64,000 nt of DNA from an uncultured Vampirovibrio sp. (GCA_910577515.1 CAJTLW010000001.1:269787-333786); one strand, 5' to 3'; counted from the stretch's first letter, positions 34,924 through 44,501 are shown. Made by a program: numbers and translations. The notes: a model not told the origin generated them from the letters alone.

Positions 34924-36606
34924 AAATACATAAATTCTCCAAGCACCCGTATTATAATAGCCATCATATTCAAGCTCTTTTTTTGCCTTATTTAGTATAA
35001 AATCTTTAGCATAAGACATGGCTAAATATAATTGCGGCGTTGTATTATATATATCATCATTCTGCACAATTTGCCCAAGTATATTTTTTGGGAAAAAACT
35101 TACCGATGTTAAATCAACAACAAAAAGTCTGCTGCCTTTATTCAAATATTTAAAAGTTTCTATATTAAGTCTATCGTCAAAAAATTTATTCTTATCGGAA
35201 GCATAAACGAGCCTATAGGCTTTTTGTCCATTTTCAACAAGTTTTCTATCCTTTAGATATTGACCATCAAAATAGAATGAATAGTTGTGCTTTGTAATCT
35301 GTGCCGCATTCAAAAAAGGCTCATTATCAGTGTTATTAAAATCTACATATTTATAAAACCACTCTTTTGCATAATAAAGAAATATGATTTTGTCGTTTTT
35401 TTTTAAGCCCATATCTGAAAGCGCTAAAACCGGAAGCCTTTGTCCCTCTTTTCTTATGAGTCTTACCGCTGAAGTTTCAGACACAATAAAATAAAATACG
35501 TTTAATACAATGAAAATTGTTGCAATTGCAATTCTGAAACCTTTTGATTTAAAAGATACAAAGCCATCTGCTGTGATTAAAATTATTAGCGGCACGATTT
35601 CAATCAAATATTTTGTAACAAAAACAATTTTTCCCGCCATTGCTGCAATCAATACGGTTAAAATTGTACATAGAATAACCGATAATAAATATCCCTGCAT
35701 TCTTTTAGGGTTTAAGGCTCCGTTTATAAAACACAAAATACCGATTAAAGTCGGAATTATTGCAAAAACAAGAAAACCAAGGTTTACAATATTGTTTTTA
35801 TAAAAAGCATCTGTAAATTTATTATAAATATGGAATGTATCACACAAAACAGGCGAATAGATGTCTGTCAGGCTGAAAAATGTTCTTGAAAAATTAAATG
35901 GAGCCCACCATTGGCTAAAATAACTTCCTTTTATTAAAATATTTGCAATCAAAGGAACGAAAGGCAAAGTTAATAATATTACACCCAAGATGCTATAAAG
36001 CATAAAGTTTCCGTTTTTCTTCTTCGGAACAGCAAATACCATAAGCGCTGCAGTTGAAAATATTACAAAGACAAACCCTATTGTATGTGTCAATATTAAA
36101 AGCACACAGAACAGAGAATAGAATGCAAAATTCTTTTTTGAAGGGTTATTAAATATTTTAAGCGCATACAAAAGCATTAAGGTTGTAATAAAGAAAAGAA
36201 GTGAATAAATTCTTATTTCCTGAGAAAAATATATTAAAAAAGAACTTATGGCACAAAGAGTTGTAGCTGCAAGTGCCGTCTGCGTTCCTTCTTTATTTTT
36301 ATATTCAAGTGCAACAAAATACATTGTAATAACACCCAAAACGCCCAGAACAACCGAAGAGAGCCTTAAAAATTTATCCTGATCATGAAAAATAAACATC
36401 CAAAGTTTTAGATAAAGGTAATGAAGCGGGGCATGACAATTACTTCTTAAACCCTCAAAAAATTCTGTCGGAAGCTTTGCACTTGCAATTTTCCAGGTTA
36501 AATATTCATCATTCCACATGCCTTCAGGCTTATCCAAATGCCAGAGCCTGAAAAGGATTGCAACCGCTACAATTAAAATTAAATAAAATAAATTTTTCTT
36601 ATTCAT
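34912..36606 (-). CDS. GT39-like (ArnT/PMT-type) membrane glycosyltransferase
   Basis: 564 aa. About ten membrane helices and the catalytic acidic pair of GT-C enzymes in the first periplasmic loop (WNDEYLTW, near residue 31-37). The EIRIYSL block follows a short loop near 130, as in the PMT/ArnT superfamily. Uses a polyprenyl-phosphate sugar to modify lipids or proteins on the periplasmic side. The C-terminal 180 residues form a soluble domain. Target unknown. Confidence 0.88.
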   Translation of the reverse strand: MNKKNLFYLILIVAVAILFRLWHLDKPEGMWNDEYLTWKIASAKLPTEFFEGLRSNCHAPLHYLYLKLWMFIFHDQDKFLRLSSVVLGVLGVITMYFVALEYKNKEGTQTALAATTLCAISSFLIYFSQEIRIYSLLFFITTLMLLYALKIFNNPSKKNFAFYSLFCVLLILTHTIGFVFVIFSTAALMVFAVPKKKNGNFMLYSILGVILLTLPFVPLIANILIKGSYFSQWWAPFNFSRTFFSLTDIYSPVLCDTFHIYNKFTDAFYKNNIVNLGFLVFAIIPTLIGILCFINGALNPKRMQGYLLSVILCTILTVLIAAMAGKIVFVTKYLIEIVPLIILITADGFVSFKSKGFRIAIATIFIVLNVFYFIVSETSAVRLIRKEGQRLPVLALSDMGLKKNDKIIFLYYAKEWFYKYVDFNNTDNEPFLNAAQITKHNYSFYFDGQYLKDRKLVENGQKAYRLVYASDKNKFFDDRLNIETFKYLNKGSRLFVVDLTSVSFFPKNILGQIVQNDDIYNTTPQLYLAMSYAKDFILNKAKKELEYDGYYNTGAWRIYVFKKA

Positions 36607-36709
36607 AGTAAAATAAGCTTATCAAAACTTTATAGATTTGTCATTTTTGTAAATTAATAGTATTCTTTTTTAAAAGAACAGTAAAAATTACGGAGTATAT
36701 AACAGGAAT

Positions 36710-38242
36710 ATGAGTTTTAACAACATTATAGCTATTATCGGTGATAAGTTTGATGCTATTAATCTAATTTCATCAAAACTTGTTTTATTGAGGGATTTAG
36801 ATAAAGTTGTAGATACAAACCTTGAAAATGCAACCGCCTTTTTGAATCAAACAATGCCAAATGTTATTATCGTCCATGCCAAGGGTGATAATAAAGAAAG
36901 CCTTGATGCTATAAAAGACATAAAACAAACTGAAATATTAAACAATATTCCAATACTTTTATATTCTGAAGATTGTACAAAAGAATTTTTAATTGATGCT
37001 TTTGATAGCGGAATAACTGATATCATCAAAGCACCTATTGCCGATTGGGAACTTTTAATCAGAGTTATCTGGTGCATTCAAAAAAATGAAATAAATGTAA
37101 ATAATGACATCAGAAATGAATTTTTAACTAAACTTAAAATAATTCAGGATAAAACAGGTTTTTATACGGAAGAATATGCAGAGCAGTTTTTGGATGCCGA
37201 GATTGATTCCGCCGTTAAATATAAAAATAAATCATGCCTGATGCTTGTTGGTCCGGATAATAAATTCCCACAGTTAAAAAGTTTTGGTGAATTAAATGAA
37301 ATTATTGAAAAATCAACAAGATTAAATGATTCTGTTGGAATAAGAAAAGATAATAAATATTATATTTATCTTCCAAAAACCAAGCTAAACGGGGCTTATG
37401 CTGTATTTGAAAGAATAAATAATAATCTTGGAATAGATGCAGGAATAAATGCAAGCGTTTGTGAAATTAAAGACAAAGATTTTCAAACAATCAAAAAAAT
37501 GCTTGAACATTCTTTTGAAAAAACAAAAAATACAACAAACACTCTTCTTGTAGCCCATGAGATTTTAGAAGGCGACACAAATACACAAACGTCCGAAGAA
37601 GTTAAAATTCCACAATCAAATGATATTATTGAAAGAAGATTAAACATTAAAGAAAAAAGAAATCTTGAAGGCTTATTCAGAAAAACTGATGATAAAACAG
37701 GAAACGAGGAAAGCTTCGCAGGGGATACACTTTTAAAAATAGAACCTGAAGAAAAGCTTGTAGTTAAGGAAAAACCTGTAGAGATTAAACATGAAACACT
37801 TATCCAAAGAATGCAGGAAGCAGGAATACCTGCAAGAGTAAATCCCGTACTTCCAAAAGTTGAAATTGGCGAATTTAGCGAAGAAGAAGAAAGAAATGCT
37901 AATCTTTTCCGCCATGCTTTCAGAAAAAAATGCGAACTTGTAACAAAACCTGTGTTTGATAAATACAAAAATCAGGTTGAAAATAAACATTATTTTATAG
38001 ATATTGATAACAAAATTGATTTCAACCAATCATATTTTGAACTTCGAAAAGATGATAAATTGATGCGGCTTACTGTTAATTATCCTGGATTTTCAAAGGT
38101 TGACATTATAACGGAAATATTCTTCGGCACTGAAAAGAAAGGCTATAATGCTTTTAGCCTTAATTTAACAGAATACAGTTTTCACAAATTATCAATCACC
38201 CTTGAAGGCCTTATTAATGAATATGAAGGCTATATTTCCTAA
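36710..38242 (+). CDS. Degenerate receiver plus degenerate GGDEF-like protein
   Basis: 510 aa. Residues 1-125 have the receiver rhythm (NIIAIIGDKFDA, NVIIVHAKGDN, IPILLYSED, KAPIADWELLIRVIWC), but the phospho-Asp position reads VHAKG. Residues about 140-285 resemble a GGDEF domain (DKTGFYTEEYAEQFLDAEI, SCLMLVGPDN, LNDSVGIRKDNKYYIYLP), where GGDEF is replaced by RKDNKY. The remainder has a charged linker and a C-terminal domain of unknown type (about 390-510). It is therefore probably a non-catalytic signalling scaffold. Unrelated neighbours. Function not recognised. Confidence 0.72.
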   Translation: MSFNNIIAIIGDKFDAINLISSKLVLLRDLDKVVDTNLENATAFLNQTMPNVIIVHAKGDNKESLDAIKDIKQTEILNNIPILLYSEDCTKEFLIDAFDSGITDIIKAPIADWELLIRVIWCIQKNEINVNNDIRNEFLTKLKIIQDKTGFYTEEYAEQFLDAEIDSAVKYKNKSCLMLVGPDNKFPQLKSFGELNEIIEKSTRLNDSVGIRKDNKYYIYLPKTKLNGAYAVFERINNNLGIDAGINASVCEIKDKDFQTIKKMLEHSFEKTKNTTNTLLVAHEILEGDTNTQTSEEVKIPQSNDIIERRLNIKEKRNLEGLFRKTDDKTGNEESFAGDTLLKIEPEEKLVVKEKPVEIKHETLIQRMQEAGIPARVNPVLPKVEIGEFSEEEERNANLFRHAFRKKCELVTKPVFDKYKNQVENKHYFIDIDNKIDFNQSYFELRKDDKLMRLTVNYPGFSKVDIITEIFFGTEKKGYNAFSLNLTEYSFHKLSITLEGLINEYEGYIS

Positions 38243-38275
38243 ATTATACAGAGGAAAAGTATAATCAAGTTTTGT

Positions 38276-38479
38276 TTAATTATTACTTACAAGCATTTTA
38301 AATGCAACAAGACCTCTTGCTGAAATTTGTTTAAAGCTATTTCGCTGGCTTTTTGATATTTCAAAAATCCTTATAATTCTTTGAATTTCACGCTTTTGCT
38401 TATCTGTGTCTATTGCATAAGCATTTTTATCCGGCTCTGTAACTATGTTAAAAAGCGTATTCAATTCTCTTTCGTTCAT
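38276..38479 (-). CDS. 67-aa small protein of unknown function
   Basis: Not recognised. Soluble, helical, basic protein (FEISKSQRNSFKQISARG), with a GAGAG ribosome site. It stands alone between the REC/GGDEF-like gene and kdsC. Upstream are the inverted repeat TTTGTTA-N7-TAACAAA (38564-38584) and a TATAAAGTA-type core (38515-38529), the same arrangement as at the calpain-like gene, so it has its own regulated promoter. Possible DNA- or RNA-binding character is only a guess from the basic residues. Confidence 0.65.
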   Translation of the reverse strand: MNERELNTLFNIVTEPDKNAYAIDTDKQKREIQRIIRIFEISKSQRNSFKQISARGLVAFKMLVSNN

Positions 38480-38514
38480 AAACTAAACTCTCAATTAAAA
38501 ATTATTACTCCATG

Positions 38515-38529
38515 TATATCTATAAAGTA
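38515..38529 (-). promoter_or_regulatory. Promoter core upstream of the 67-aa gene
   Basis: Read on minus: TACTTTATAGATATA, 36 bases before the ATG and 34 bases after the inverted repeat. Matches the cores at 52554 and 60935. Confidence 0.45.
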
Positions 38530-38563
38530 ATATTTAAAGAGAAAATTGCTTATTCTTAAAGAG

Positions 38564-38584
38564 TTTGTTAAATAACGTAACAAA
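38564..38584 (-). promoter_or_regulatory. Inverted repeat TTTGTTA-N7-TAACAAA, putative operator
   Basis: Perfect 7-base arms with the 7-base spacer AATAACG. Located just after the kdsC stop and 85 bases upstream of the 67-aa gene, in the same geometry as the copies at 15488 and 52604. Confidence 0.55.
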
Positions 38585-38596
38585 GATTGTTTAATT

Positions 38597-39154
38597 TTAC
38601 TGCTTAAGGGTGTCTGCAGGATTTTGGACGATATCAAACCAGGTTATATTGTTTGATTTTAAAATAAAATCACAAAACTCGCGCACAGCACCCTTGCCAC
38701 CGCCAAAGCTTGAAACAACGGAAGCTGCTAATTTTATCTCCTCAATTGCATCATTTGGCGCACAGGATAAACCTACTTTTTCTATTACGCACAAATCAGG
38801 AAAATCGTCACCCATATAGGCAACTTCATCATATTTGACATTAAATTCAGCACATAGTTCATCAAGTGCTTTGAGCTTATTTTTTTGCCCTTTAAAAAGC
38901 TTGGTAATTCCTAAAACTTTTGCCCGATGCTCTACTGTGCCGTTGTCACGTGCTGTAATAATTGCAGTTTTAAAACCAGCTTTATTCAGCATAACAACAC
39001 CTTGTCCATCATGTGCGTTGTAGGTTTTTATTTCTCTGCCATCCTCAAGAAACGTTAATGACCCGTCTGTCATAACACCATCAACATCAAACGCAACGAG
39101 CTTTATCTTTTTAGCTTTTAATTTTAAATTTAAATCATCAAACTGGTTTGTCAT
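38597..39154 (-). CDS. kdsC: 3-deoxy-D-manno-octulosonate 8-phosphate phosphatase
   Basis: 185 aa, single HAD domain without a cap, as in KdsC. Nucleophile D23 and acid D25 in FDVDGVMTDGSL, then TARDN and YMGDDFPDLCVIE for the metal. Removes the phosphate of Kdo-8-P in lipopolysaccharide core synthesis. Directly follows kdsD (stop/start adjacent), a well-known pairing. Confidence 0.95.
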   Translation of the reverse strand: MTNQFDDLNLKLKAKKIKLVAFDVDGVMTDGSLTFLEDGREIKTYNAHDGQGVVMLNKAGFKTAIITARDNGTVEHRAKVLGITKLFKGQKNKLKALDELCAEFNVKYDEVAYMGDDFPDLCVIEKVGLSCAPNDAIEEIKLAASVVSSFGGGKGAVREFCDFILKSNNITWFDIVQNPADTLKQ

Positions 39155-40135
39155 CTATGCTACTCCTGCTTTTAAAAGGTCATGAATATGTATAATTCCT
39201 GTCAGTTTATTATTTTCAACGACTCCCAAGGATGTGATTGAATATTTTTCCATAATAGAAAGAGCTTTTGCCGCTAAATCATCAGTTGAAACATTTTTCG
39301 GATTTAACACCATAACATCTTTTACCTTTAGTGTTTCAATATTATTATACTTTAACAGAATTCTTCTAATATCACCGTCTGTAATGACGCCTTTTAGGGA
39401 ACCATCAGGATTCACGACAAAAGCACAACCAAGTTTCTTTTCCGAAATTAGTTTTACTGCATCTAAAAATTGAAGATTTTCATCCACAACAGGAAGATTT
39501 TCTTTTAGCATTAAATCCGAAACTTTGTATAAAACCCCTTTGCCCAAAGCACCCGAAGGGTGAAATACGAGAAAATCTTCATAAGAAAATCCTCGTTTTT
39601 TCAAAAGACACACTGCAAGAGCATCACCCATTGCAAGAGTAACTGTTGTGCTTGCAGTAGGAGCTTTATTTAGAGGGCATGCTTCTCTTTCAACCGCTAT
39701 ATCTAAAACGACATCGCTTCTTTTAGCTAATGTTGAGTTGGTTTTCCCTGTTATACCTATTAGAGGCACATTAAATCTTTTAATTAAAGGAAGCAAATTT
39801 AATAATTCTGCGGTTTCGCCGCTGTTTGAAATTCCTATCACAACATCCTGTCTTGTAATAATCCCGGAATCACCGTGGGTAGATTCAGCAGGATGAAGAA
39901 ATACTGCAGGAGTTCCTGTTGAGCAAAGCGTAGCTGCTATTTTTCTCCCAATAAGCCCTGATTTCCCCATACCAGTCACAACTACTTTGCCTTTTGAATT
40001 ATAGAGAATATCAATGGCTTGAACAAAATCTGCGCCAAGCCTCTCTTTAAGTTTCAAAATTGAATTTGCTTCAATATCAAAAACCTCACTTGCGCTTTTA
40101 ATAAGCTCATCCTCTTTTATAAAAACAGTCTGCAT
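39155..40135 (-). CDS. kdsD: Arabinose-5-phosphate isomerase
   Basis: 326 aa. N-terminal SIS domain (GMGKSGLIGRKIAATLCSTGTPA, HGDSGIIT) and two CBS domains in the second half (VSDLMLKENLPVV..., VKDVMVLNPKNVSTDD...). Supplies D-arabinose-5-phosphate for Kdo synthesis. The kdsD-kdsC pair shows that the cell makes Kdo and hence a lipid A-type outer membrane. Confidence 0.95.
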   Translation of the reverse strand: MQTVFIKEDELIKSASEVFDIEANSILKLKERLGADFVQAIDILYNSKGKVVVTGMGKSGLIGRKIAATLCSTGTPAVFLHPAESTHGDSGIITRQDVVIGISNSGETAELLNLLPLIKRFNVPLIGITGKTNSTLAKRSDVVLDIAVEREACPLNKAPTASTTVTLAMGDALAVCLLKKRGFSYEDFLVFHPSGALGKGVLYKVSDLMLKENLPVVDENLQFLDAVKLISEKKLGCAFVVNPDGSLKGVITDGDIRRILLKYNNIETLKVKDVMVLNPKNVSTDDLAAKALSIMEKYSITSLGVVENNKLTGIIHIHDLLKAGVA

Positions 40136-40278
40136 AAACCTCTTCCCCAGATTTTTAAAACATTTTTATAAAAATTATACACTAAACAGTTTAAATTTAG
40201 CCAAAGTTTAATAAAGTTTAATGTTTTGGCGCCGATTGAAATAATAAGTGTTTTTATAAACCGAATTTTAAAACTTTT

Positions 40279-40614
40279 ATGAGAAAAATAAGTATAAATT
40301 TTAACAAAAATAATCTTGATGAAAAAATTCAAACAGTAAAAGCTGCTTTCTGTAAAGATTTAAGCTTTGAGTATGAATTTGATTTATCAAGATTAAATTT
40401 AATTGATGCAAGCAAAACAGCGCTTATATTATCTGCCGAATTAATGAAAAAAAATACAAGGTCAAAAATCAATTGCCTTTTAGCTGACAGAGAAATTTTA
40501 AACACAATTGCACCAAGAAAATTGAAAAATACATTTCTTAGTGTTACATTTGAAGACAGGAAAAAGATTTTATACAGTAACATTAAAACGGATAAAAGAA
40601 AGCGATACAATTAG
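40279..40614 (+). CDS. 111-aa protein of unknown function, possibly STAS-like
   Basis: Not recognised. Soluble protein with alternating strands and helices (KISINFNKNN, FEYEFDLSRLNLIDASKTALILSAELMKKN) that resembles a small STAS fold, including a short hydrophobic helix after a DASKTA turn. That resemblance is loose. It ends one base before the eda ATG, so the two are co-translated; the basic C-terminus (KTDKRKRYN) is unusual for STAS. No good Shine-Dalgarno. Confidence 0.6.
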   Translation: MRKISINFNKNNLDEKIQTVKAAFCKDLSFEYEFDLSRLNLIDASKTALILSAELMKKNTRSKINCLLADREILNTIAPRKLKNTFLSVTFEDRKKILYSNIKTDKRKRYN

Positions 40615-41217
40615 ATGAATATTATTCAAGCCATCAAAGAAAATAAAATATACGGAATTATAAGGGAAGATAACACTGATAAGGCGATAGAAATTGCAAA
40701 TGCTTATATTAAAGGCGGAATAAAGGTTATAGAAATCAATTCCACAATTGATGCAATTAAAGAAGTTGCCAAAAATGAAGATGTTTATGTGGCACAAGGG
40801 GGCGTTATAACGTCATCCCAAGCACTGGATGGCATTGAAGCCGGCGCAAAGCTTTTGGTTTCACCAATTTTGCAGATGAATTTAGTAAAATTATCTTCAG
40901 GTCACAAAATCCCTTTGATGCTTACGGCAACTACCCCGAATGAAGCTTACACGGCTTGGAAAGCAAGGGTTCCGGTTATAAAGATTTATCCTATCAAAGA
41001 CCTTGGCGGAGCAACATATATTGAAGAGCTTTTAAGGCCAATGAAATTTTTAAACGTTATGCCCACAGGTTCTATTAAAATTTCAGACATAAAAGAATAT
41101 TTGAAAAAAGGTGCTACAGCAGTAGGTTTAGGCCATGCGCTTTATCACAACAAGACAACTGATGAAATTGTTGAAAGTGCTAAAATGGCAGTATTAGAGG
41201 CAAAATCAGCTGATTAA
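40615..41217 (+). CDS. eda: KHG/KDPG aldolase
   Basis: 200 aa. TIM-barrel lyase with the Schiff-base lysine K123 (VIKIYPIKDLGG) and catalytic E40 (GGIKVIEIN); the TTPNEA and MPTGSI segments match the family. It splits 2-keto-3-deoxy-6-phosphogluconate or 4-hydroxy-2-oxoglutarate to pyruvate. No 6-phosphogluconate dehydratase is adjacent, so a full Entner-Doudoroff route is not shown by this window. Confidence 0.9.
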   Translation: MNIIQAIKENKIYGIIREDNTDKAIEIANAYIKGGIKVIEINSTIDAIKEVAKNEDVYVAQGGVITSSQALDGIEAGAKLLVSPILQMNLVKLSSGHKIPLMLTATTPNEAYTAWKARVPVIKIYPIKDLGGATYIEELLRPMKFLNVMPTGSIKISDIKEYLKKGATAVGLGHALYHNKTTDEIVESAKMAVLEAKSAD

Positions 41218-41233
41218 TAATTAACTTAAATAT

Positions 41234-42172
41234 TTATTTTCGTGATTTTAACACAATATATTCATAAACAATTTTTGAAATTTGAGCAATAAGTGCAGTG
41301 TTTTCTTTATCTGCCATTTTTGATTCTGTTACAAATACTGCTATATAATATGTTTCACCATTTGGTAAAATTACAAATCCTGCATCATTTTCTGCGATTC
41401 TGACACCATCAGGCTTTCTTGATGACATGCCTGTTTTATGCCCTAAAATTACATCTTTTGGCAAACCTGCTTTTAATTTATCCTGCCCTGTTACAGTTTC
41501 AATCATAATTTTATCGAGGAATTTTTTATGTTCTTCTGATAACAAGGGGGCTTTATACAGCTGAAGAGGGTGGAGAATATAACTATAAGTCTTGTCTTCA
41601 CGAAACACTTGCATTGTTTCAATAACATCCAAAGGTGTAGCAACATTTAAATATTGGGCATCAATATCTTTTGTCATCATCTTTTCATCTGCTTCAATAT
41701 TAATATTATTAAGACGGTATCGTCTTAATTCCATTTGCAATTTTTGCATTCCGCCAATATAGTTAATCAAAATATCAGTCGCATTGTTATCGCTTTCAGA
41801 CACCATATATTGTAATAATTCCCCAATACTTATTTTAAAAGGCGGAGAGTATTTTTTAAGCATGGGTGAATATGTATTTCTATCAATCATGTCTTCTTTT
41901 ACAACAATAATGTCATTTAATGATTTTTTTTCATCTTCAAGTTTATTTAAAACAGGGGTTGCAACAAAATATTTAAACACACTCATTAGCGGTACTTTTT
42001 TGTTATTAAATTTAAAAATTTTGTATTTTGAAGTTACTGCAACAGAAACCGTACAATTCTTACCCCATAGGGCTTTTTGTATTTTAAAAGTTAAAGTATT
42101 CATGTATAAAAATAAGGCAACTGCTACAACAAAAAATAAGGCAATTGATGAAAATAGAAGCTTCCTATTCAT
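41234..42172 (-). CDS. Class A beta-lactamase
   Basis: 312 aa with an N-terminal membrane anchor or signal (about 5-25). The active-site set is complete: S64-V-F-K67 (serine and lysine), S127-D-N129, E163 in the omega loop (EADEKM, then QYLNVATP) and K246-T-G248. The SVFK form and the omega-loop pattern are close to subclass A2 enzymes (CfxA, VEB, PER types). Predicted periplasmic and membrane-tethered. It has no regulator and no mobile element beside it, so it looks intrinsic. Hydrolytic spectrum cannot be told. Confidence 0.88.
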   Translation of the reverse strand: MNRKLLFSSIALFFVVAVALFLYMNTLTFKIQKALWGKNCTVSVAVTSKYKIFKFNNKKVPLMSVFKYFVATPVLNKLEDEKKSLNDIIVVKEDMIDRNTYSPMLKKYSPPFKISIGELLQYMVSESDNNATDILINYIGGMQKLQMELRRYRLNNINIEADEKMMTKDIDAQYLNVATPLDVIETMQVFREDKTYSYILHPLQLYKAPLLSEEHKKFLDKIMIETVTGQDKLKAGLPKDVILGHKTGMSSRKPDGVRIAENDAGFVILPNGETYYIAVFVTESKMADKENTALIAQISKIVYEYIVLKSRK

Positions 42173-42175
42173 TTT

Positions 42176-43699
42176 TTATCCTTTATAAATCAAATTATAG
42201 GCGTTAAATATCGCTTTAACGTTAGCAACAGCAGTGTTTTTATGGATTGCACGCCCTATGACTTTAGAGCCGTCATCTCCTTCAATATGAATAACACTCA
42301 TTGCGTTTGCACCTGAACCTAAAAGTTCTTCATCCATTGCAATCTGCTTATAATAAAGAAGTTTTCTTTCAAAGCCAGCTTGTTTTAGAGCATCCATACA
42401 AGCATCAATCGGACCGTTTCCACTTCCTGTCATTTTATAGTTTTTGTCTTTAAAATCAAACTCAACAGTAAATTTGCCTTCACCAATGTGGTCAAAATTA
42501 ATGAGCTTAAACACGCCTTTTATATTGCAAATTTCATTAAAGTAAATATCGATAATATTTCTCGTAGGCAATTCGCCGATTTTTTCCGCAGCTTCTTTAA
42601 CTGCAGGCGCAAGGCGGATGGCTTCCTGAATTGTAATCGGGTATCCTGCTTTTGATATAATTTCAAAGATTGCAGTTTTACCAGATTGGCTTGTAAATCC
42701 AATTTTTTCATCATCTTTTCTACCTATTAAAGATGGATGTATTGGTCTGTATGCACCAAATTCCATATCTTTTGTTTTAAGGGCGCCATCTTGATGAATG
42801 CCGCTTCTGTGCGCAAGTGCATCCGGACCGACAAGAGGTGCTTTTTCATATACATCAACTTTAGACATTTGAGCTACAATTAAGGCGGTTTCGTAAATTT
42901 TAGATAAATCAACAGGCATTTCAACTCCTGAATTATAAAGAGCAACGGCTACTTCATAAAAATTAGTATTTCCTGCTCTTTCTCCAAGCCCGTTTAGCGC
43001 GCATTCAAGCTGTATTGCACCTGAGAAATATCCTTCAACCGTTGTAGCTGTCGCCATTCCAAGGTCGTTATGATTATGCAGGGAAATAGAAATATCTTTC
43101 GGGAGTGCATTATAAACCTTTTCAACCATATCAAGAAACACTCTTGGGCGTTTTCTCTCAACAGTATTCGGGAGATTAATCGTTGTGGCACCGGCTTTTA
43201 CAATTTCTTTTAAGGTATCAATTACAAAATCAAGATTTTCACCGCAATCTCCAAAATGTTCTACAGAAAATTGAACTTCGCCGTTTTTATTTGCTTTTTT
43301 AATTTTTTCACAGGCAAACTTTACGGCTTCAATTGCTGTTTTTCTAACTTCCATAGGGTCTTTATTTAAAACATATTTCATGTGAAAAGGGCTTAAAGTT
43401 AAAAATGTGTGAATTCTTGGAATTTTCGCATGGCAAATAGCTTCAACAGCGCTCGATACATCTTTTTCTGTGCATCTTGCAAGAGCTGAAACCACCAAAT
43501 TATCAGGAGCAATTGAAGCTAAATACTTACACGCTTCAAAATCCATCTCGGAAGAATTAGGAAAACCAACCTCAATTGCTTGAACATTTAATTCAAGAAG
43601 TCTTTTGAAAATAATTTCTTTTTCAGGAAGACTCCATGGTTTTTTTAAAGATTGATTGCCATCTCTTAATGTAATATCGTAAAAAAAAGGTTTTTTCAT
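42176..43699 (-). CDS. leuA: 2-isopropylmalate synthase
   Basis: 507 aa from the ATG at 43699; the frame opens at 43720 but GGGA at a normal distance favours the inner ATG. First committed step of leucine synthesis (acetyl-CoA plus 2-oxoisovalerate). HMGL-like TIM barrel with YDITLRDGNQSL, SLHNHNDLGMATAT and the NGLGERAGN loop; C-terminal LeuA dimerisation/regulatory domain (from about 400). The RDGNQ form is as in the longer LeuA type. Homocitrate or citramalate synthase is less likely. Confidence 0.88.
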   Translation of the reverse strand: MKKPFFYDITLRDGNQSLKKPWSLPEKEIIFKRLLELNVQAIEVGFPNSSEMDFEACKYLASIAPDNLVVSALARCTEKDVSSAVEAICHAKIPRIHTFLTLSPFHMKYVLNKDPMEVRKTAIEAVKFACEKIKKANKNGEVQFSVEHFGDCGENLDFVIDTLKEIVKAGATTINLPNTVERKRPRVFLDMVEKVYNALPKDISISLHNHNDLGMATATTVEGYFSGAIQLECALNGLGERAGNTNFYEVAVALYNSGVEMPVDLSKIYETALIVAQMSKVDVYEKAPLVGPDALAHRSGIHQDGALKTKDMEFGAYRPIHPSLIGRKDDEKIGFTSQSGKTAIFEIISKAGYPITIQEAIRLAPAVKEAAEKIGELPTRNIIDIYFNEICNIKGVFKLINFDHIGEGKFTVEFDFKDKNYKMTGSGNGPIDACMDALKQAGFERKLLYYKQIAMDEELLGSGANAMSVIHIEGDDGSKVIGRAIHKNTAVANVKAIFNAYNLIYKG

Positions 43700-43871
43700 A
43701 CAAAAATATTCCCAAAACAAAATTACGTGCTATAATGATTGTACCATGGACATTTTTTCTTATTAAATACTACAATTATAATATTAAAATATGTTAATGG
43801 CTAATGAAAATAGCGCAATTTTTAGGTTTTACATGCGTTATTAGACTTGTGGAAATTCAATTTAAAAAACC

Positions 43872-44501
43872 ATGCTAACGATTAACAACAATACTTTATA
43901 TAAAAGCCCTAATTTTGGGGGGCTTAATGTTGGACCAAAAGCCCAAAAGGTTTTTGACAAACTTGGCGCGCTTAAATCTCCGGGACAAAGATTGGCCTTT
44001 GGAGTTGCAGCTTTTGCATTGCACCCTTTTATGGATAAAATGAACCCCTGGGTAGATGATGAAACAAAGGAAACTTCTGCAATAAGAAGTACGGCAAAAG
44101 CCATAGCAAGTACATTAACAGGTGTTATCATACGAGAAGGATGCATAATTGGAACAAATGCACTTTTGGGCAATGAAAACATTGTAAAAAAACTTCCAAA
44201 ATATATGACAAAAGACAAAGGCCACACAAGTGCTGTTATTGGAACCCTCATGGGACTTGCCGTTATGATGTTTACAAACTTTTTAATAGATGTGCCTTTG
44301 ACTGATAAATTTACGCATTTATTTATGGAACGTGCCAAAAAGAAAGGTAGGTTCAAAAAGAAAGATAGTCAAAAAATGCCTGCACCCTCTTTTGACAAAA
44401 ATTCTAAAGAAAAACTGAAAGAGATTGCAGATAAAATCCAAACAGGCGAATTGCCCCCAATGTCACAGGTGAATATGGAGGCAATCAAATGGGATGCTTA
44501 A
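43872..44501 (+). CDS. Membrane protein of unknown function, 209 aa
   Basis: Not recognised. Two to three hydrophobic segments (about 44-60, 85-105, 128-146) between charged loops; C-terminal part is very basic then acidic. The N-terminus NNTLYKSPNFGG is unlike a signal peptide. It overlaps the next gene by 13 bases, and the two have the same make-up, so they are a functional pair. No Shine-Dalgarno close to the ATG; the 5' region has several AT-rich -10-like boxes. Confidence 0.65.
   Translation: MLTINNNTLYKSPNFGGLNVGPKAQKVFDKLGALKSPGQRLAFGVAAFALHPFMDKMNPWVDDETKETSAIRSTAKAIASTLTGVIIREGCIIGTNALLGNENIVKKLPKYMTKDKGHTSAVIGTLMGLAVMMFTNFLIDVPLTDKFTHLFMERAKKKGRFKKKDSQKMPAPSFDKNSKEKLKEIADKIQTGELPPMSQVNMEAIKWDA

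Noticed and set aside
41234..42172. Recently acquired resistance gene
   Set aside because: No insertion sequence, integron or resolvase nearby and base use like the neighbours.
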